Assembly (NCBI RefSeq): GCF_006980715.1
Contig: NZ_SBHN01000026.1
Span: 16,604-80,603 of the forward strand
Source: Telmatospirillum sp. J64-1
Lineage (GTDB): Bacteria > Pseudomonadota > Alphaproteobacteria > Rhodospirillales > Magnetospirillaceae
Direction: 5' to 3'
DNA length: 64,000 nt
Both the position numbers and the translations under genes were made by a program. The notes under the pieces are model-generated. The model was not told where the DNA came from, made no database searches, and worked only from the letters and a program-made list of their open reading frames with translations. Shown here one piece after another: positions 43,602 through 51,216 of the stretch (position 1 is its first letter; every line of letters begins with the position of its first letter).

Positions 43602-43856
43602 TCACCATTCACTTCGCGACCTGATCCAGAACGCGCCCGTCTCCGGCTCGTGACGCAGAAGCTCGTTCCTCGTCAGCCGGCACCACGCGGGTATGTCTTC
43701 CGGCGCACCCGGGTCGAGCGCGACCAGCTTGATGGTCCGACCGGGGATTTGCTTGAGGCGATTGCGAAGCTCGAGCAAAAGCTCCCCGCACCCCATGGTG
43801 CCCGCGTCCCATTCCTCGGCGATCTCGGGCTCGGGATGCTGAGGGATAGTCCTCAT
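43602..43856 (-). CDS. TusA-family sulfur-carrier protein
   Basis: 84 residues starting MRTIPQHPEPEI. Its TusA-type core EEWDAGTMGCGELLLELRNR carries the conserved cysteine in the helix-start position. It ends with EDIPAWCRLTRNELLRHEPE, a near copy of the end of the TusA domain in the downstream fusion (DLPAWCRLTRNELVSW). The ATG at 43856 has GGAG upstream; GTG 43877 is possible. First gene of the operon. Likely carries a persulfide exchanged with DsrE and possibly with the fused domain. Confidence 0.85.
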   Translation of the reverse strand: MRTIPQHPEPEIAEEWDAGTMGCGELLLELRNRLKQIPGRTIKLVALDPGAPEDIPAWCRLTRNELLRHEPETGAFWIRSRSEW

Positions 43857-43996
43857 CAAGCACACTCCTTCATTCACAGCCCGGACAGCGCCCAGACTGT
43901 GTGCATCATGGTCAAAACGGGAAGTCGCGCGCTGAAACGCACGAACAACCAGTCACGAAGTTATTGAGAACTGAAGCTGCAATTTCTTTCGACGAC

Positions 43997-44013
43997 TTGC
44001 ACCTATAGTGCAA
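43997..44013. promoter_or_regulatory. Palindrome upstream of the sulfur operon
   Basis: TTGCAC-ctata-GTGCAA is a perfect 6-base inverted repeat with a 5-base AT-rich spacer. It is about 140 bases upstream of the TusA start, in a stretch otherwise without genes. It looks like a regulator-binding site; the regulator is unknown. Confidence 0.4.
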
Positions 44014-44133
44014 CACCAGCTCGACCGAGCATGACGTTTCGAAATCAGCTTCAACCACAAGGTTATGAGCAACGATGCGGCACGTCAAGCAGATGAAGAA
44101 AAAGCCGGTTCCGAAAGCGGATCACCCCAGGCG

Positions 44134-44481
44134 GGCGGAAAATTGGTAAAGAAGCCACACCACCTTCAGGCACATCCGATTGCCATTGGCGGGGTCGATC
44201 AGCGAACCATCGCGCGTCAGGGCGACTTTGGCGCAGTGAAAATCCTGAGCAAGGACAGGAAAACTCAAGCATCTCCCCTTTCATCCCATACGCCCCGCCG
44301 CCGCCTGCCACGGGAAGAACGCACAGGCCTGATTTTGGCTGTCGCATGGAAATGGGTCGGCGACGAGGAGACCGACAAGCAGACGCTCGGGCGGCTGGTC
44401 GAAGCGGCGGCCGTCACCAAGGAACAGGCCCGGGACGAGCCGCAGCAGACCATCCCGGAGATTGGCAAACGCGGCACGTGA
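44134..44481 (+). pseudogene. Decayed copy of the quinone-reductase/TetR pair found at 49.8-51.0 kb
   Basis: The frame first reads KLVKKPHHLQAHPIAIGGVD then QRTIARQGDFGAVK, matching residues ~115-150 of the NAD(P)H oxidoreductase at 49757. It then jumps to PRRRLPREERTGLILAVAWK, matching the TetR gene at 50375. After AAAVTK it jumps to EQARDEPQQTIPEIGKR, matching the TetR C-terminus. At least two internal deletions have fused fragments into one open frame. It is not a functional regulator: most of the ligand domain and part of the HTH are gone. Confidence 0.88.
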
Positions 44482-44871
44482 TCCTTCAAGGACTCGGAGG
44501 CCCTATCAGCCCCCGGGGGAGCCCGCGTCAAGCAGCATGCAGCATGCGGCCGCCGCGCGAACAACCCAAGCCACCCTTCTTGAATGAAGCCTTGGATATG
44601 CCTCATCCCCTACTCGGCAGCTCTTTCGGAACGATCCCTTTGTTATGCCTTTTGTTATCCCCTCCGGCGGCGTTTCTCTATGACTTATCGGCTATCCGGG
44701 GGCATTCCCTCAACTCACAAGAGCATGCCGCTTGACCATATGTGTCAATTCATTTTACCAGTTCGTGTGTTCGGTCTGGGAGGATTGACGCAACTAGAAG
44801 CGAGCTTGTCGGAGCCGTAATGCGCCATGAGAGGCGCTGGGCTCACGGCGTTCAAGGGAGGAATAGGCCAT
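44482..44871. other. Gene-free stretch before the lactate permease
   Basis: About 390 bases. I see no coding frame with recognisable similarity. A GGGAGGAATAGG ribosome-binding site for the permease ends the region. The promoter for the permease presumably lies here, but I cannot place it firmly. Confidence 0.5.
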
Positions 44872-46566
44872 ATGTCGACGGGAGTTTTGGCGCTATTAGC
44901 GTTCCTGCCCATCATCACGGCAGGCATTTTACTTATCGGATTCCGCATGCCTGCGCGGTATGTGATGCCGCTTACCTATGCACTTGCCGTTGTGATCGCG
45001 CTTGCGGCCTGGGGTGTCAGTGCAAACCGTGTGATCGCCTCCACACTGCAAGGCCTGATCCAGAGTATCGGGCTGTTGTGGATCATCTTCGGCGCCCTGC
45101 TTTTGCTGAATACGCTGAAGCATTCGGGGGCCATTTCGACCATTCGCTCGGGCTTTACCTCGATCTCCCCTGACCGCCGTGTTCAGGTGATTCTGATCGC
45201 GTGGCTTTTCGGGTCCTTCATCGAGGGCGCTTCCGGCTTCGGCACCCCCGCCGCCGTTGCCGCCCCCCTCATGGTCGCCATTGGTTTTCCCGCCATGGCA
45301 GCCGTGGTGTTCGGCATGATGATCCAGTCCACGCCCGTCTCGTTCGGGGCGGTGGGGACGCCGATGATCGTCGGTGTGCAGTCTGGCGTCGACCGGGCCT
45401 CGATCTCTGAGGAACTGATCGCGGTCGGGTCGAATTGGGAAGCCTTCTTCCATATCATCACCTCCGAGGTCGCGATTCTTCACGCCCTCTGCGGGACGTT
45501 CCTGCCCTTGCTCCTCGTCATGGTGATGACGCGGTTCTTCGGGAGAAACAAATCCTGGTCGGAAGGCCTGGCGATCGCCCCCTTCGCGCTGGCGGCGGCC
45601 TTCGCGATGAGCATTCCTTACGTCCTCTCTGCGGTCTTCCTGGGCGCCGAGTTCCCGTCGATGATCGGGGGTCTCGTCGGCCTGAGCTTGATGACCTTGG
45701 CCGCGAAGAACCGGATTTTCGTCCCGAAGCAAAGCTGGGACTTTCCTCCGGCGTCGGAATGGTCGAAGGAATGGTTCGGAAGCGTCGACATCAAGCTCGA
45801 GACTCTTGCCAAGCGGCAGATTCCTCTCGCCTTGGCCTGGGCTCCCTATCTGCTCCTCGCGGTGGTGCTGGTGCTGAGCCGCACGATCACCCCTTTCGGC
45901 GATGCGTTGAAGACCACGACCGTTGCTTTTAGCAATATCCTGGGCGAGCAAGGCATCAGCGGGGACTTCCCGCTTCTTTTCTCGCCAGGCGGCATTCTCG
46001 TCATGATCTGCGTGATCACCGTCTTTCTTCATAGAATGTCGTTTGACGGCTTCCGCAAAGCGATTGGCGAGAGCAGCAGCACCCTTCTGGGGGCGGGCTT
46101 CGTGCTGATCTTCACGGTCCCGATGGTTCGCGTGATGATCAATTCGGGCGTGAACGCCAACGATATCCCGAGCATGCCGGTCCTGGTGGCGGGCTGGGTC
46201 TCGGCGCAGGTTGGGGCTGTCTATCCGTTCTTTGCGCCTGCGGTCGGCGCGCTGGGGGCGTTCCTTGCCGGGTCGAATACCGTCAGCAACCTCATGCTCA
46301 GCCAGTTCCAGTTCTCGGTGGCCCAGGGTCTTGGCCTCTCCTCCGCGCTGATGGTTGCCGGCCAGTCCGTCGGGGCCGCCGCCGGTAACATGATCGCGAT
46401 CCACAACGTCGTCGCAGCTTCCGCGACGGTCGGCCTGCTTGGCAAAGAGGGCGCCACGCTCCGGATCACCATCCTGCCGACCATCTACTATCTCGTGCTG
46501 TCGGGGACGCTTCTCCTCGTCGGCTTCTATGTCCTTGGCATCAGCGATCCGCTGACTGCTCGATAA
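44872..46566 (+). CDS. lldP: L-lactate permease family transporter
   Basis: 564 residues with about 13-14 helices. Landmarks: [71 protein letters not shown] and [20 protein letters not shown], all typical of LldP/GlcA lactate or glycolate permeases. The ATG at 44872 has GGGAGGAA upstream. It is not linked to lactate dehydrogenase genes here; the nearest downstream enzyme is a D-amino-acid dehydrogenase, so the substrate might be another 2-hydroxy acid. Confidence 0.9.
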   Translation: MSTGVLALLAFLPIITAGILLIGFRMPARYVMPLTYALAVVIALAAWGVSANRVIASTLQGLIQSIGLLWIIFGALLLLNTLKHSGAISTIRSGFTSISPDRRVQVILIAWLFGSFIEGASGFGTPAAVAAPLMVAIGFPAMAAVVFGMMIQSTPVSFGAVGTPMIVGVQSGVDRASISEELIAVGSNWEAFFHIITSEVAILHALCGTFLPLLLVMVMTRFFGRNKSWSEGLAIAPFALAAAFAMSIPYVLSAVFLGAEFPSMIGGLVGLSLMTLAAKNRIFVPKQSWDFPPASEWSKEWFGSVDIKLETLAKRQIPLALAWAPYLLLAVVLVLSRTITPFGDALKTTTVAFSNILGEQGISGDFPLLFSPGGILVMICVITVFLHRMSFDGFRKAIGESSSTLLGAGFVLIFTVPMVRVMINSGVNANDIPSMPVLVAGWVSAQVGAVYPFFAPAVGALGAFLAGSNTVSNLMLSQFQFSVAQGLGLSSALMVAGQSVGAAAGNMIAIHNVVAASATVGLLGKEGATLRITILPTIYYLVLSGTLLLVGFYVLGISDPLTAR

Positions 46567-46573
46567 TCCTGTC

Positions 46574-46604
46574 GGCAAGGCGATGGGACTCCCGTCGCCT
46601 TGCC
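46574..46604 (+). terminator. Hairpin terminator after lldP
   Basis: GGCAAGGCGA (46574-46583) and TCGCCTTGCC (46595-46604) form a perfect 10-base stem 7 bases after the permease stop. No strong T-run follows. Position makes a terminator role likely. Confidence 0.6.
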
Positions 46605-47122
46605 GCCTGTAATCTGAAATACCCCCTCCCCCGTGACCGATCCGCCCGAAGAAAACCATGGGCGGACCACCTGAATCCCCCGGTTTTATCAGGAGCGCTT
46701 TTGGAAGCGCTCCCCCAAAGGCACCGCGCGGAAATGCAAATCCGCGTGCGTGTTTTGAGCGACCAGCATGGTCCCTGGCCACCGGTATCACGGTTTTCCC
46801 GCAACCAGCACCTCTGATTCTTACGCTGTCGCGCCGCTGCGGATGTCGTCCGCCAGCGCCTTCCGGCTGGCCGCTTCACACCACAGGCGCCTACGCCTTG
46901 GGCCCCTGCAAACCGGGGTCATGCCGAAAAAGCATCGGTCCTGTCGTAATCAACAATGCATTCCGGCTTGAAGACCGAAAAGCGGGCGCGAAAGGGGCGC
47001 CACGGGCGGGGATGGCGCGGGAGTCCAATGCCAAAACAGCATGCGACAAGACGAGACGGCTTCTTATACTTTCTATGGAGCGATGCAGGCGCGAGCGGGA
47101 AATAGACTGAGGGAAGACGCCG
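46605..47122. other. Gene-free stretch with a perfect 9-base inverted repeat
   Basis: About 520 bases without a convincing gene on either strand. It contains GGAGCGCTT-ttgg-AAGCGCTCC at 46692-46713. The LysR promoter probably lies in the last 100 bases. Possible decayed sequence; I recognise no fragment. Confidence 0.45.
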
Positions 47123-48058
47123 ATGGAAATGAAGTGGATCGAGGATTTCCTCTCAGTGGCCGAGACATTGAACTTCAGCCGCTCCGCCAAGCTTCGCAAC
47201 ATGACGCAGCCCGCATTTTCCCGGCGGATCAAGGCATTGGAAAACTGGTTGGGGGCCGAGCTGTTCGACCGTGCAGTCTACCCGACTCGCCTGACGCCTG
47301 CCGGTGAAGTCTTCCTCGTTCATGCCAAGGACATGCTGGCGCAGGCGATCTACACCCGTTCCGTGTTGCGGGGACAGACCGCGGACGTGCAATCGGTCGT
47401 TACCTTCGCGATGCCGCATACGCTGTCGCTCACCTATTTCCCGCAATGGCTGAGCGAGGTCGAGCGGACGACCGGCCTGCTGTCGGTGCGTCTCATGGCC
47501 AGCAATGTACATGATGCCGTCATGGATCTCGTCGGCGGCAATTGCGACCTGCTGATGTGCTACCACCACGCCTTCCAGTCCGTGGAACTCGACAGCCAGC
47601 GCTACGACATGCTGCAAGCAGGGACGGAATACCTGCGCCCGTATTCCAAGGCCGACGAAGCGGGAAATCCGCTGTTCCTCTTGCCGGGCACGGCAAGCGG
47701 GCCGGTCCCCTTCCTGTCCTATTCGCCCAATGGCTCCCTCGGCCGTATCGTCGAAAAGATCCTGGACGAAGGCCCCGAACCTGTCCACCTGCTGCGACGT
47801 TTCGAGGGCGATCTCGCCGAGGGGCTGAAGATGATGGCCGTTCATGGGCATGGGGTCGCATGGCTGCCCGAGAGCACCGCGCGGCGGGAAGTCGAGGCAG
47901 GAAAGCTGGCGCTTGCTGCAAACCTGCCGCATCCCGAGGCCGAGCCGGGGCCCGAAACCTGGTGCGGCACGCTGGAAATCCGCATCTACCGCGACCGCGA
48001 AAACACCAAGCCCGCGGTCACCCGGCTTTGGAACCATCTGTTACGCAGCTACTCATAG
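47123..48058 (+). CDS. LysR-family transcriptional regulator
   Basis: 311 residues. The HTH region reads MEMKWIEDFLSVAETLNFSR, then KLRNMTQPAFSRRIKALENW, and GAELFDRAVYPTRLTPAGE. This N-terminus resembles the HypT/YjiE group of LysR regulators (oxidant-responsive in E. coli), though the family is used more widely. The effector domain contains GNCDLLMCYHH. It lies only 8 bases upstream of a D-amino-acid dehydrogenase gene in the same direction, so the two probably form an operon and the regulator may control it. Confidence 0.87.
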   Translation: MEMKWIEDFLSVAETLNFSRSAKLRNMTQPAFSRRIKALENWLGAELFDRAVYPTRLTPAGEVFLVHAKDMLAQAIYTRSVLRGQTADVQSVVTFAMPHTLSLTYFPQWLSEVERTTGLLSVRLMASNVHDAVMDLVGGNCDLLMCYHHAFQSVELDSQRYDMLQAGTEYLRPYSKADEAGNPLFLLPGTASGPVPFLSYSPNGSLGRIVEKILDEGPEPVHLLRRFEGDLAEGLKMMAVHGHGVAWLPESTARREVEAGKLALAANLPHPEAEPGPETWCGTLEIRIYRDRENTKPAVTRLWNHLLRSYS

Positions 48059-48066
48059 GGTCGAAG

Positions 48067-49326
48067 ATGAATATCTGTGTTTTGGGCGCCGGCGTCGTCG
48101 GCGTAACGGCTTCCTATTGGCTGTTGGAACAAGGATACGAGGTCACCCTGGTCGATGCGATGGAGGGCCCCGGGAGGGGAGCCAGCCATGGGAACGGCGC
48201 CCAGTTGAGCTATTCCTATGTCGCGCCGCTCGCCGATCCATCGGTCTGGACCAAGTGGCCCTATTATCTGTTCAGCAGCGACTCGCCCCTGACGATCCGC
48301 CCCAGCGCCGACATCGCGCAATGGAAATGGCTGATTTCATTCCTGCGGGCAAGCACCGCAGGCCGCGCGAAGCAAACGACAATCGACCTGCTGCAGCTGG
48401 CCTTCCTGAGCAAGCAGGAACTGTCGCAACTGCTGAAACGGACAGCGTTCGATTTCCATCACCGGACAGCGGGCAAGCTCGTGATGTATCCGGATGCGCC
48501 CTCGCTCGAAGGTGCACGCGCCCAGGTGGAGTTTCAGGCACGACATGGATGCCACCAGCACGTCCTCACGCTGCAGCAATGCCTGGAGGTCGAACCGGCG
48601 CTGCGCGGTGCTCGGAGAAGCTGGGCCGGCGGGGTCTATACCGAGAACGAGGAAGTCGGCGACTGCGCTCTTTTCTGCAAGGCCCTGGTGGAGGAAATGT
48701 CGCAGCACAACCGGTTCCGTTTCCTGCCCTTGACGAGAATCGGGCGGGCGATCACGGAAAACGGCCGCTTGGCGAAGGTCGACACCGATAGCGGGCGGAT
48801 CGAGACCGATGCCTTCGTCCTCTCCATGGGCGCCGGAAGCGCAGGCTTCGCACGCCAACTGGGATTTTCGCTGCCGCTCTATCCGCTGAAGGGCTACAGC
48901 ATCACCGTGCCCATCAAGAAGGGCTCGGAACAGGCCGCGCCACGTATCTCGATCACGGACCTGTCCCGGAAGATCGTCCATGCCCGCATCGGCAACCATA
49001 TCCGGGTCGCTGGCCGCGTCGAACTGGTCGGCACCGATGAACAGATCCCGGAGCGCGCAATCCGGGAACTGGCCACGAACGCAGCGGACATATTCCCGGA
49101 TGCCGCCGATCTTTCCGACATGCGCGCCCTTTCCCCTTGGGCCGGCTTCCGCCCGGCCACGCCGACCGGCCTGCCCATCATCGGTCCCTCTCCGGTGCCG
49201 GGGCTGTACCTGAATGTCGGGCACGGAAGCCTGGGATGGACCCTGGCCTGCGGAAGCGCCGCCTTGCTGACGGAACAGATTGCTGCTCGAAAGCCACCGA
49301 TCGAGCCCGGTCCTTATTTCCTGTAG
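48067..49326 (+). CDS. dadA: D-amino-acid dehydrogenase small subunit
   Basis: FAD-dependent inner-face membrane dehydrogenase, 419 residues. The Rossmann motif is MNICVLGAGVVGVTASYWLL, then GASHGNGAQLSYSYVAPLAD, which is diagnostic of DadA. The C-terminus has PWAGFRPATPTGLPIIGPSP and VGHGSLGWTLACGSA. It oxidises D-amino acids to 2-oxo acids and ammonia, passing electrons to the quinone pool. Start 48067 gives the usual length. The longer open frame upstream runs through lysR and is not real. Its 3' end overlaps antisense remnants of an RND pump. Confidence 0.92.
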   Translation: MNICVLGAGVVGVTASYWLLEQGYEVTLVDAMEGPGRGASHGNGAQLSYSYVAPLADPSVWTKWPYYLFSSDSPLTIRPSADIAQWKWLISFLRASTAGRAKQTTIDLLQLAFLSKQELSQLLKRTAFDFHHRTAGKLVMYPDAPSLEGARAQVEFQARHGCHQHVLTLQQCLEVEPALRGARRSWAGGVYTENEEVGDCALFCKALVEEMSQHNRFRFLPLTRIGRAITENGRLAKVDTDSGRIETDAFVLSMGAGSAGFARQLGFSLPLYPLKGYSITVPIKKGSEQAAPRISITDLSRKIVHARIGNHIRVAGRVELVGTDEQIPERAIRELATNAADIFPDAADLSDMRALSPWAGFRPATPTGLPIIGPSPVPGLYLNVGHGSLGWTLACGSAALLTEQIAARKPPIEPGPYFL

Positions 49327-49427
49327 ATTCCTGCTCTGCGTCCCCATTGCACAAGATCGTCTACGCAGCTGTAGAAAACAGGGATGACCAGCAGGCTCAA
49401 GAGGGTCGAGGAGACCAAGCCGCTCAC
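49314..49427 (-). pseudogene. RND efflux permease C-terminal remnant
   Basis: On the minus strand the sequence encodes VSGLVSSTLLSLLVIPVFYS followed by CVDDLVQWGRR. This is the terminal transmembrane helix and tail of an AcrB/MexB-type permease, where GGLxxSTLLTLLVIPVxY is highly conserved. Only about 35 codons remain, abutting a histidine-kinase fragment of opposite orientation. It is complementary in extent to the RND fragment at 58.8-58.9 kb. Confidence 0.8.
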
Positions 49428-49540
49428 GAATTGAAGACTCCGCTGACGCTGCTCCGCTCCGAATTGGAATTGATGGAAAGTGACGCGGAAAGCCGCGAGC
49501 CAGTGCTGACGATGATACTATCAACGAAAGGCAGCGACAG
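49419..49540 (+). pseudogene. Sensor histidine kinase H-box remnant
   Basis: The frame reads AAHELKTPLTLLRSELELME then SDAESREPVLTMI, a HisKA dimerisation/phosphoacceptor helix with the His in HELKTPL. No sensor domain precedes it and no ATPase domain follows; the similarity ends near 49540. It is a broken two-component gene, joined directly to the RND fragment. The sequence from there to 49711 has no recognisable content. Confidence 0.8.
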
Positions 49541-49711
49541 GCCCCGGCCGGGATCTTCCCGGCATTCCGGGAATGAGGATATTCCCTCAGAGGATCCGGC
49601 GGTTTCCCGAAGACTCTCGACACGATACGGGGAGTCATAGCCCCGGCCGGGGCAGACGAATGGCGGGCACCCCGACGCAGGGGTTCATCGGCACTGGACA
49701 TCCTACTAATC

Positions 49712-49734
49712 GTAACTTACGTTTGGTAGGTTAC
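49712..49734. promoter_or_regulatory. Inverted-repeat operator for the TetR regulator
   Basis: GTAACTTAC (49712-49720) and GTAGGTTAC (49726-49734) are 9-base inverted arms with one mismatch and a 5-base spacer. The site ends 22 bases before the oxidoreductase ATG. This is where a TetR repressor encoded in the same operon would block transcription. Confidence 0.65.
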
Positions 49735-49756
49735 TTGCTGATGGAGATAGCTGACC

Positions 49757-50353
49757 ATGCATGCCCTCATCGTCGTTGCACATCCTAATCAAACCTCCCT
49801 CACCCACGCAGTGGCCCGGCACGTGGCGCGCGGCATTGCCACCTCCGACGCCCGACACTCAGCCGAGATGGCCGACCTCGCCGCAGAAGGCTTCGACCCC
49901 AGATTCACCGAGGCCGACCTTGCCCTGTTTCTGAAGAAGGCCGCCCCGCCCGCCGACATCGCCGTAGAGCATGCCCGGCTCGAGCGAGCCGACGCGCTGG
50001 TCCTGGTCTATCCAATCTACTGGTGGTCTTTCCCCGCCTTGCTCAAGGGCTGGATCGACCGGGTCTTCACGCAGGGATGGGCCTATGAAGACCAGGAGGA
50101 TGGGAAAGTGGTGAAGAAGCTGCAGCGCCTCCAGGTGCATCTGATAGCCATCGGCGGGGCCGATCAGCGGACCATTGCGCGTCATGGCTACTTCGGCGCA
50201 ATGAAAACCCAGATCGACCACGGCATTTTCGACTATTGTGGTGCCCGCGTAGCAACCTCGGAGCTGCTGCTCGCTTCCGACGCCGGTTTCCCCGAGGCGC
50301 ATCTCGAAACCGCCGAGATGATCGGCCGCAGGATTTTTCCGCAGCAATCCTGA
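49757..50353 (+). CDS. NAD(P)H dehydrogenase (quinone)/flavodoxin-fold oxidoreductase
   Basis: 198 residues of the KefF/MdaB/NQO flavodoxin-2 family: MHALIVVAHPNQTSLTHAVA (FMN phosphate loop), LVLVYPIYWWSFPALLKGWI, then DRVFTQGWAYE. It probably reduces quinones or electrophiles with NAD(P)H in the cytoplasm. It is followed after 21 bases by a TetR-type regulator and preceded by a good inverted-repeat operator, suggesting induction by toxic electrophiles. A decayed copy of this pair lies at 44.1-44.5 kb. Confidence 0.9.
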   Translation: MHALIVVAHPNQTSLTHAVARHVARGIATSDARHSAEMADLAAEGFDPRFTEADLALFLKKAAPPADIAVEHARLERADALVLVYPIYWWSFPALLKGWIDRVFTQGWAYEDQEDGKVVKKLQRLQVHLIAIGGADQRTIARHGYFGAMKTQIDHGIFDYCGARVATSELLLASDAGFPEAHLETAEMIGRRIFPQQS

Positions 50354-50374
50354 GCGACAACAGGAGATCCAAGC

Positions 50375-50971
50375 ATGCCCCACTCATCCAATGCGCCCCG
50401 CCGCCGCCTGCCACGGGAAGAACGCACACGCCAGCTTCTGGATGTCGCATGGAAGCTGATCGGCGATGAGGGGACGGATGCGCTGACACTCGGGCGGCTG
50501 GCCGAAGCGGCGGGCATCACAAAGCCCGTGGTATACGACCACTTCGGCACCCGCAATGGATTGCTGGCCGCGCTCTACCAGGACTACGACGAGCGCCAGA
50601 CCGCGATCTTCGATGCCGCCGTCGCGGCCGCCGAGCCGACATTGCAGGACAAGGCGCGTGTCATCGCCGCAAGCTATGTCGATTGCGTGCTGACCCAAGG
50701 CAATGAGATCCCCGGGGTGGTGTCCGCCCTCTCCGGGTCGCCGGAGATGGCCGCGGTAAAACGGCAATACCAGCAAGCCTTCATCGAGAAATGCGCGGCG
50801 ATCCTTGCCCCCTTCACCGGACCCAAAGGGCTTTCCCTGGCAAGCATGTGGGCGATGCTGGGCGCGGCGGATTCCCTTTCGGATGCCGCCGTCGCCGGAG
50901 ACATCACCAAGGATCAGGCCCAGGACGAGCTGCAGCAGATCATCCTGACAATTGTCAAACGCAGCGAGTAA
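50375..50971 (+). CDS. TetR/AcrR-family transcriptional regulator
   Basis: 198 residues. HTH: RRLPREERTRQLLDVAWKLI, then TLGRLAEAAGITKPVVYDHF. The ligand domain is helical (AAEPTLQDKARVIAASYVDC) with a C-terminal DITKDQAQDELQQIILTIVK. It is co-transcribed with the upstream oxidoreductase and probably represses it through the site at 49712. A short gene-free stretch of about 245 bases follows. Confidence 0.9.
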   Translation: MPHSSNAPRRRLPREERTRQLLDVAWKLIGDEGTDALTLGRLAEAAGITKPVVYDHFGTRNGLLAALYQDYDERQTAIFDAAVAAAEPTLQDKARVIAASYVDCVLTQGNEIPGVVSALSGSPEMAAVKRQYQQAFIEKCAAILAPFTGPKGLSLASMWAMLGAADSLSDAAVAGDITKDQAQDELQQIILTIVKRSE

Positions 50972-51216
50972 GTCCCGGCACCGGCTGATGGATGATGGCT
51001 TTTGGAATACTCATAAGCGTCCCACGAAAATCGGTGAGAAGCGCCCTTTCGCGAAATAGCTGAAGGGATGAGAAAATCTGTAGAACTCGGAACAATCAGA
51101 TCTTTCAGCAGACAGGTTCCGACCACCCCTCATTCTATATTGATCCTCCACCATCTTGCATCACAGGGCTTCCGACATCATCATGGGGCTTTGGATACCG
51201 ACAAGGACTGGAGACC

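Noticed and set aside
46692..46713. Perfect 9-base inverted repeat as a transposon end
   Set aside because: Only one copy with a 4-base loop was seen; no matching partner or transposase fragment nearby, so it is listed merely as a hairpin.
44929..46791. 620-codon minus-strand open frame opposite lldP
   Set aside because: Antisense shadow with Arg/Asp/His-rich composition; the plus strand encodes a clear permease.
47542..48066. N-terminal extension of dadA through the LysR gene
   Set aside because: The Rossmann motif needs to be at the N-terminus, as from ATG 48067; the extension is antisense-like composition in another frame of lysR.
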